Source: Gemmata sp.
Lineage (GTDB): Bacteria; Planctomycetota; Planctomycetia; Gemmatales; Gemmataceae
Assembly (NCBI GenBank): GCA_025055115.1
Contig: JANWYJ010000076.1
Coordinates: 1-35,794 of the forward strand
Reading direction: 5' to 3'
Length of the DNA stretch: 35,794 bases
In this document: piece after piece, positions 32,867 through 35,794 of the stretch
Layout: every line of letters begins with the position of its first letter
How positions within the stretch are numbered: position 1 is the first letter of the stretch
Notes under the pieces: generated by a model
Databases searched by the model: none
What the model was told of the DNA's origin: nothing
Seen by the model: the letters and a program-made list of their open reading frames with translations, nothing else
Made by a program: the position numbers and the translations under genes

Positions 32867-33223
32867 TTAGCGTCCGGCCACCGCGGCGCGCAGTGCGGCG
32901 ATCCGACTGGCGATGATTTGGGCCGCCGCTTGATAAATCAGGGCGTTTTTGCTCAGGCTGTTCATTTCTTGGTCAATGTCCACGGTGTTACCATCGACTC
33001 GTTCGGGGCCGTCGGCGATGACCACGCGGGGCTTGACGAGACGGATCGCGTGCGGGTCGGCGGTGGCTAGAGCCTTGGCCAGATCGGCTTCGAACTCCAC
33101 CGTCTGGCGCCGGTAGCCAGGGGTATTGACATTGGCGACGTTGTGGGCAATCACCCGATGGCGGAGCGTGGCCGCATCCAAAAGCGGCGCCAGCAGCGTT
33201 AATCCGGGAATGGTTGGTTCCAT
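32867..33223 (-). CDS. flgB: Flagellar proximal rod protein FlgB
   Basis: FlgB is the first rod subunit gene of the operon. The 118-residue product has the motif RHRVIAHNVANVNTPGYRRQ near the N terminus and ends with the helical MNSLSKNALIYQAAAQIIAS. It is slightly shorter than usual (about 130-138). It is the first gene of the minus-strand block; the 119-base gap to the plus-strand fliK-like gene must hold divergent promoters, which could not be assigned. Confidence 0.95.
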   Translation of the reverse strand: MEPTIPGLTLLAPLLDAATLRHRVIAHNVANVNTPGYRRQTVEFEADLAKALATADPHAIRLVKPRVVIADGPERVDGNTVDIDQEMNSLSKNALIYQAAAQIIASRIAALRAAVAGR

Positions 33224-33342
33224 GGTGGCCGGTATCGGTCGTTGGGTGCTGGTAACTTGAATCGGTTGTAGGAATTGTGCCCAATGGTGGTGGAAGTGCT
33301 CGAATTTCTCGCGCTTGTGGAAGAATAGACTAAAGTTGTGCT

Positions 33343-34920
33343 ATGCAAATACCTTGGGCTGAGGGTGTGAATCTGGCGACGGTCCCGACGGGTGGCGGGA
33401 TCGTGGCCCGGGTGGTGGCCGGGTCGGTTCAGCAATTGCCGATCGGGGAATTGCTGGAAGCGACCGTGACGGCGGTTTCGCCGCGGGGCACCATCTTGAC
33501 TGTGAATGGTACGGCTCTGACGGTTCGGCCTCCGTATGCCCTTACTCCGGGGGCGGTGGTTGGGGTCCGTGTGCCGCCGCAGGCGGCCCCGGCGGCCGTT
33601 GCGATACTCGAATTTCTCCCCGCTGCGTCGGCCTCCGGTAAGCTTGCGGTCACGACCGCAACCCCAGGGGCTGCGCATGCTTCCATCGCCGCAACAGCTT
33701 CCATAGTCACAACTTCCGGCCTAGCCTCAACGGCCGGAGCCGGGGCGAATGCGGCAACGATTGTCCTGTCGCCCACGCAACCGGTGGTGGTGGACGTGTT
33801 GCAGCGGCACGCCGAGGGGTCTTTCCGCGTGCAGATCGAGGGGCAGGAGACGTTGGCGCATTCCGCGCTGCCGCTACTGGCCGGTGCGCGCTATGTTCTG
33901 CAGGTGGAGCGCACGCCGCAGGGATTGATGCTGCGGCCGCCGGCCATCCCATCGTCTGGGTTGTTGCCGGTGGCCACTGCCGTGTTGCGAACGCCCGCGC
34001 AACCGGTGGTCGAAACGGTGCCGGCGTTGCAAGCCGAGATCACGCAATTACTTACGTCGCCATCGACGTCGGTGGTGGAGCCATTGCCGCTGCGGCAGGC
34101 CGCGGCGGGTGTTACGCAAACGCTCCAGGGACTGCTGCCGAATCCGCCGCGACCGTTACAGGCCAACGAAATTCAGCGCTGGGTGGAGCACGGGGGGCTT
34201 CTCTATGAGGCCAAGTTGGCACAAGTGATTGATAAATTGGAAGTTACGAGCAATAATCCCACCGAAAAGCCACCAGAAGCGTTTTCGGGGAAGTCGGCGG
34301 CAGCAACCGCTTCCGAGACCGAGCGTGGGGAACCGGCGGGTGTCCGACTGGTCCACGCGGCCGAAGCCGATCTCAAGGCCGATTTGTTGCGGTTGTTGCA
34401 GACGGTGCCGCAGTTGGGGGCGGCGGTTCGGCCGTCGTTGCTTTCGGCCACGCAGGCGGTGCTGACGGGGATTGAAGCGCAGCAGGCGTTCAATGTGTTG
34501 GCGCAAAGCAGTCATTCACCGTATGTGTTCCAGGTGCCGTTGGCCGAAAATGGCGTGTGGCGAACGCTCCGCCTGGCGTTGGAACCAGAGTATCGCCCCG
34601 GGGGAGCGGACAACGCGCCACACGGACGCTTCCGCCTCTTTATGCATGTGCCGCTGCAAGAATTGGGCGAAACGTGGATCGACGCGGGGCTGGCCGGCGA
34701 CCAATTCCGGGCCACGATCTATCTTGATCGGCCCGCGGTGCGGCAGCGGGTGGAAGCCGCCTTGCCCGAACTGCAGGCGGAATTGGCGGCGGAAGGCTTT
34801 GCCGAGGTGCTGCTGGCGGTGCGTGCGGCCAGTGAGTTATCGGAGCGGCAACGGAAGCAAGCCGCGGCGATGCAGGCGGGCCGACCGGAGACCGTTTCCC
34901 GGCTCGATGTCCGCGTCTGA
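33343..34920 (+). CDS. fliK: FliK-like hook-length control protein
   Basis: FliK measures hook length and triggers the FlhB switch. The 525-residue product has a long variable N part rich in Ala, Thr, Val and Pro, as usual for FliK. Its C domain at about 400-490 has RFRLFMHVPLQELGETWIDA, then DQFRATIYLDRPAVRQRVEA and LPELQAELAAEGF. This matches the Flg_hook fold that contacts FlhB. The small FlhB-like gene downstream supports the assignment. The N-terminal 100 residues have a beta-rich region (TVTAVSPRGTILTVNGTAL). The ATG at 33343 has no strong ribosome binding site. The overall identity is moderate by motif, so the call is a family-level one. Confidence 0.8.
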   Translation: MQIPWAEGVNLATVPTGGGIVARVVAGSVQQLPIGELLEATVTAVSPRGTILTVNGTALTVRPPYALTPGAVVGVRVPPQAAPAAVAILEFLPAASASGKLAVTTATPGAAHASIAATASIVTTSGLASTAGAGANAATIVLSPTQPVVVDVLQRHAEGSFRVQIEGQETLAHSALPLLAGARYVLQVERTPQGLMLRPPAIPSSGLLPVATAVLRTPAQPVVETVPALQAEITQLLTSPSTSVVEPLPLRQAAAGVTQTLQGLLPNPPRPLQANEIQRWVEHGGLLYEAKLAQVIDKLEVTSNNPTEKPPEAFSGKSAAATASETERGEPAGVRLVHAAEADLKADLLRLLQTVPQLGAAVRPSLLSATQAVLTGIEAQQAFNVLAQSSHSPYVFQVPLAENGVWRTLRLALEPEYRPGGADNAPHGRFRLFMHVPLQELGETWIDAGLAGDQFRATIYLDRPAVRQRVEAALPELQAELAAEGFAEVLLAVRAASELSERQRKQAAAMQAGRPETVSRLDVRV

Positions 34921-35090
34921 GACGGGGCGATGCTCGACCAGGCGGCTGTCGGAAGGGGTGAAGCTGCGGAATGTCTGTGTCTGCGATGAAGTCACTCTCC
35001 GGTTGTGCCCTTCGGGGTATGGAAGGATCGTCTGGGTCCTGGGCCGTTGCGGTCGGAAGCGAGGGGGGGCGTCAAGCCGGTAGGCAACGC

Positions 35091-35136
35091 TGTCGTTACT
35101 CGGCCATAAGGATTGTCGTTACTCGGCCATAAGGAT
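35091..35136. repeat. Exact 23-bp tandem duplication upstream of the FlhB-like gene
   Basis: Units 35091-35113 and 35114-35136 start tgtcgttactcggccataag and are identical. They end 37 bases before the start codon at 35174. The rest of the 253-base gap after the fliK-like gene shows nothing recognisable. Confidence 0.92.
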
Positions 35137-35173
35137 TGTGATTCGATGGGTTCGGAGGCGCGGAGGGGGCGTG

Positions 35174-35443
35174 ATGGCGGAGAATGCTGCTCGTAGGCGG
35201 GCCGTGGCATTGCGTTACGATCCAAGCCGCGACGCCGCCCCGGTGGTGGTCGCCAAAGGCCAGGGGCGTTTGGCCGAGCAGATTCTAGCGCTGGCCCGCA
35301 AAAATGCTGTTCCCGTGCGGGAAGATGCCAATTTGGTTCAGGTGCTCAGCCGGTTGAAGATCGATCAGGAAATTCCTCCGGAAGTGTACCGCGCCGTCGC
35401 AGCCATTCTGGCGTTCTTGTACCGCGTCAACCGGCCAGCGTAG
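35174..35443 (+). CDS. FlhB C-terminal homologue (FlhX/YlqH-like)
   Basis: The 89-residue product matches the FlhB cytoplasmic domain after the autocleavage site: RRAVALRYDPSRDAAPVVVA, then KGQGRLAEQILALARKNAVP, VREDANLVQVL and IPPEVYRAVAAILAFLYRVN. The NPTH cleavage motif and all membrane spans are absent. Similar short proteins next to fliK genes (FlhX, YlqH) resemble the cleaved FlhB fragment and may replace or assist it in the export gate. The ATG at 35174 has GGAGGG about seven bases upstream; an earlier start at 35138 would overlap the repeat. The stop codon is followed directly by a 15-bp repeat array. Confidence 0.85.
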   Translation: MAENAARRRAVALRYDPSRDAAPVVVAKGQGRLAEQILALARKNAVPVREDANLVQVLSRLKIDQEIPPEVYRAVAAILAFLYRVNRPA

Positions 35444-35444
35444 G

Positions 35445-35534
35445 CGAATCGGAAGGGGGCGAATCGGGAGGGGGCGAATCGGGCGTAGGCGAATCGGAAG
35501 GGGGCGAATCGGAAGGGGGCGAATCGGGAGGGGG
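35445..35534. repeat. Six 15-bp tandem units directly after a stop codon
   Basis: Six consecutive 15-mers of the type cgaatcggaaggggg run in perfect register. The third unit (35475-35489) ends in gcgtagg, the same seven bases that hold the stop codon at 35438-35444, so the stop region itself was copied into the array. Confidence 0.92.
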
Positions 35535-35580
35535 TGAGGCGGAACTTCGGCCCCCAACCACCGCGAGCAGAGAAGCGATG

Positions 35581-35684
35581 CCTCCCACGCAGCGATGGCT
35601 GACAACCAGGTATCACGTCCCCAACAGGCTGCCCTCCCACACAGCGATGGCCAACAACCAGGTATCACGTCCCCAGCAAGCCGC
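35581..35684. repeat. 52-bp tandem duplication at the start of the last gene
   Basis: Units 35581-35632 and 35633-35684 start cctcccac and share cagcgatggc and caaccaggtatcacgtcccc; they differ at about seven positions. Both contain an ATG; the second one (35648) opens the partial coding sequence at the window edge. Confidence 0.88.
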
Positions 35685-35794
35685 CCTCACCGCCAGGATG
35701 GTGGAACGGGGGTTTCCCCACACCGCGGTGGCCGTCTTGTGCGGGTATTTCTCACGCACGAGCGTGGCGGCCCGATACCCACAGACGTGCCAAC
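35648..35794 (+). CDS. Possible coding sequence, N-terminal part only
   Basis: From ATG at 35648 a frame stays open to the end of the window (49 codons). It reads MANNQVSRPQQAAL, then TARMVERGFPHTAVAVLCGY and FSRTSVAARYPQTCQ, which looks like a genuine amphipathic helical start, but no family is recognised and no Shine-Dalgarno sequence is visible. The preceding 52-bp unit encodes a near-copy (MADNQVSRPQQAAL) from 35596, in a different frame relative to this gene. It could also be chance, since other frames are open here. Confidence 0.4.

Noticed and set aside
33223-33343. Sigma-28 promoter before flgB (TCAAGTTA with ACCGATAC on the minus strand)
   Set aside because: The spacer is 13 instead of 11 bases and the -10 would end about eight bases before the start codon, leaving almost no leader.
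35445-35534. Possible CRISPR array
   Set aside because: The 15-bp units are contiguous with no spacers and no cas gene is present; this is a simple tandem array. The other direct repeats also lack regular spacing.

Overview
The window looks like a chromosome segment of a planctomycete, most likely a member of the Gemmataceae (inference). The evidence is a TIGR03000-type domain on an exported protein, many secreted proteins of a planctomycete cast, high-G+C coding DNA, and an outer-membrane LptD-like barrel protein next to a complete-looking flagellar export and basal-body operon. No rRNA, tRNA, insertion sequence, prophage or CRISPR array was recognised.

Layout. 1-731: 3' end of a multi-pass acyltransferase-like gene. 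1091-2692 (minus): MacB/FtsX-type permease. 2952-4760: ribosomal protein S1 with six S1 domains and a clear intrinsic terminator. 5079-12155: mostly small plus-strand units. These are an exported TIGR03000-methyltransferase, a thioredoxin-like exported protein, two csrA paralogues, a secreted protein ending in a TRASH-type metal site, a HEAT/STN-like secreted protein and a CoA-binding protein. 12241-14970: LptD-like protein behind a plausible sigma70 promoter, then a small secreted protein. 15458-18064 (minus): ImpE/TagJ-like protein, an unrecognised protein directly upstream of it, and a metallophosphoesterase.

18320-33223 (all minus): the flagellar block, read from right to left as flgB, flgC, fliE, fliF, fliG, fliH, fliI, fliJ, a MotE-like gene, fliO, fliP, fliQ, fliR, flhB, flhA and a sigma-28-type sigma factor. 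It encodes the proximal rod, the MS ring, one switch protein, the export ATPase complex, the export gate and the late-gene sigma factor. Facing away from it on the plus strand are a FliK-like hook-length protein and a small FlhB C-terminal homologue (33343-35443). Flagellin, hook, stator and FliM/FliN genes are not in the window.

The most unusual signal is not a gene. Many intergenic gaps carry a short direct duplication (14 to 52 bp, tandem or nearly so). In several cases the duplicated unit contains the start or stop codon of the neighbouring gene, whereas gene interiors are almost free of such repeats. The fliO start region (51 bp, in frame, repeated start codons), the stop region after the FlhB-like gene (six 15-bp units), the fliG and metallophosphoesterase 3' ends and the S1 leader are the best examples.
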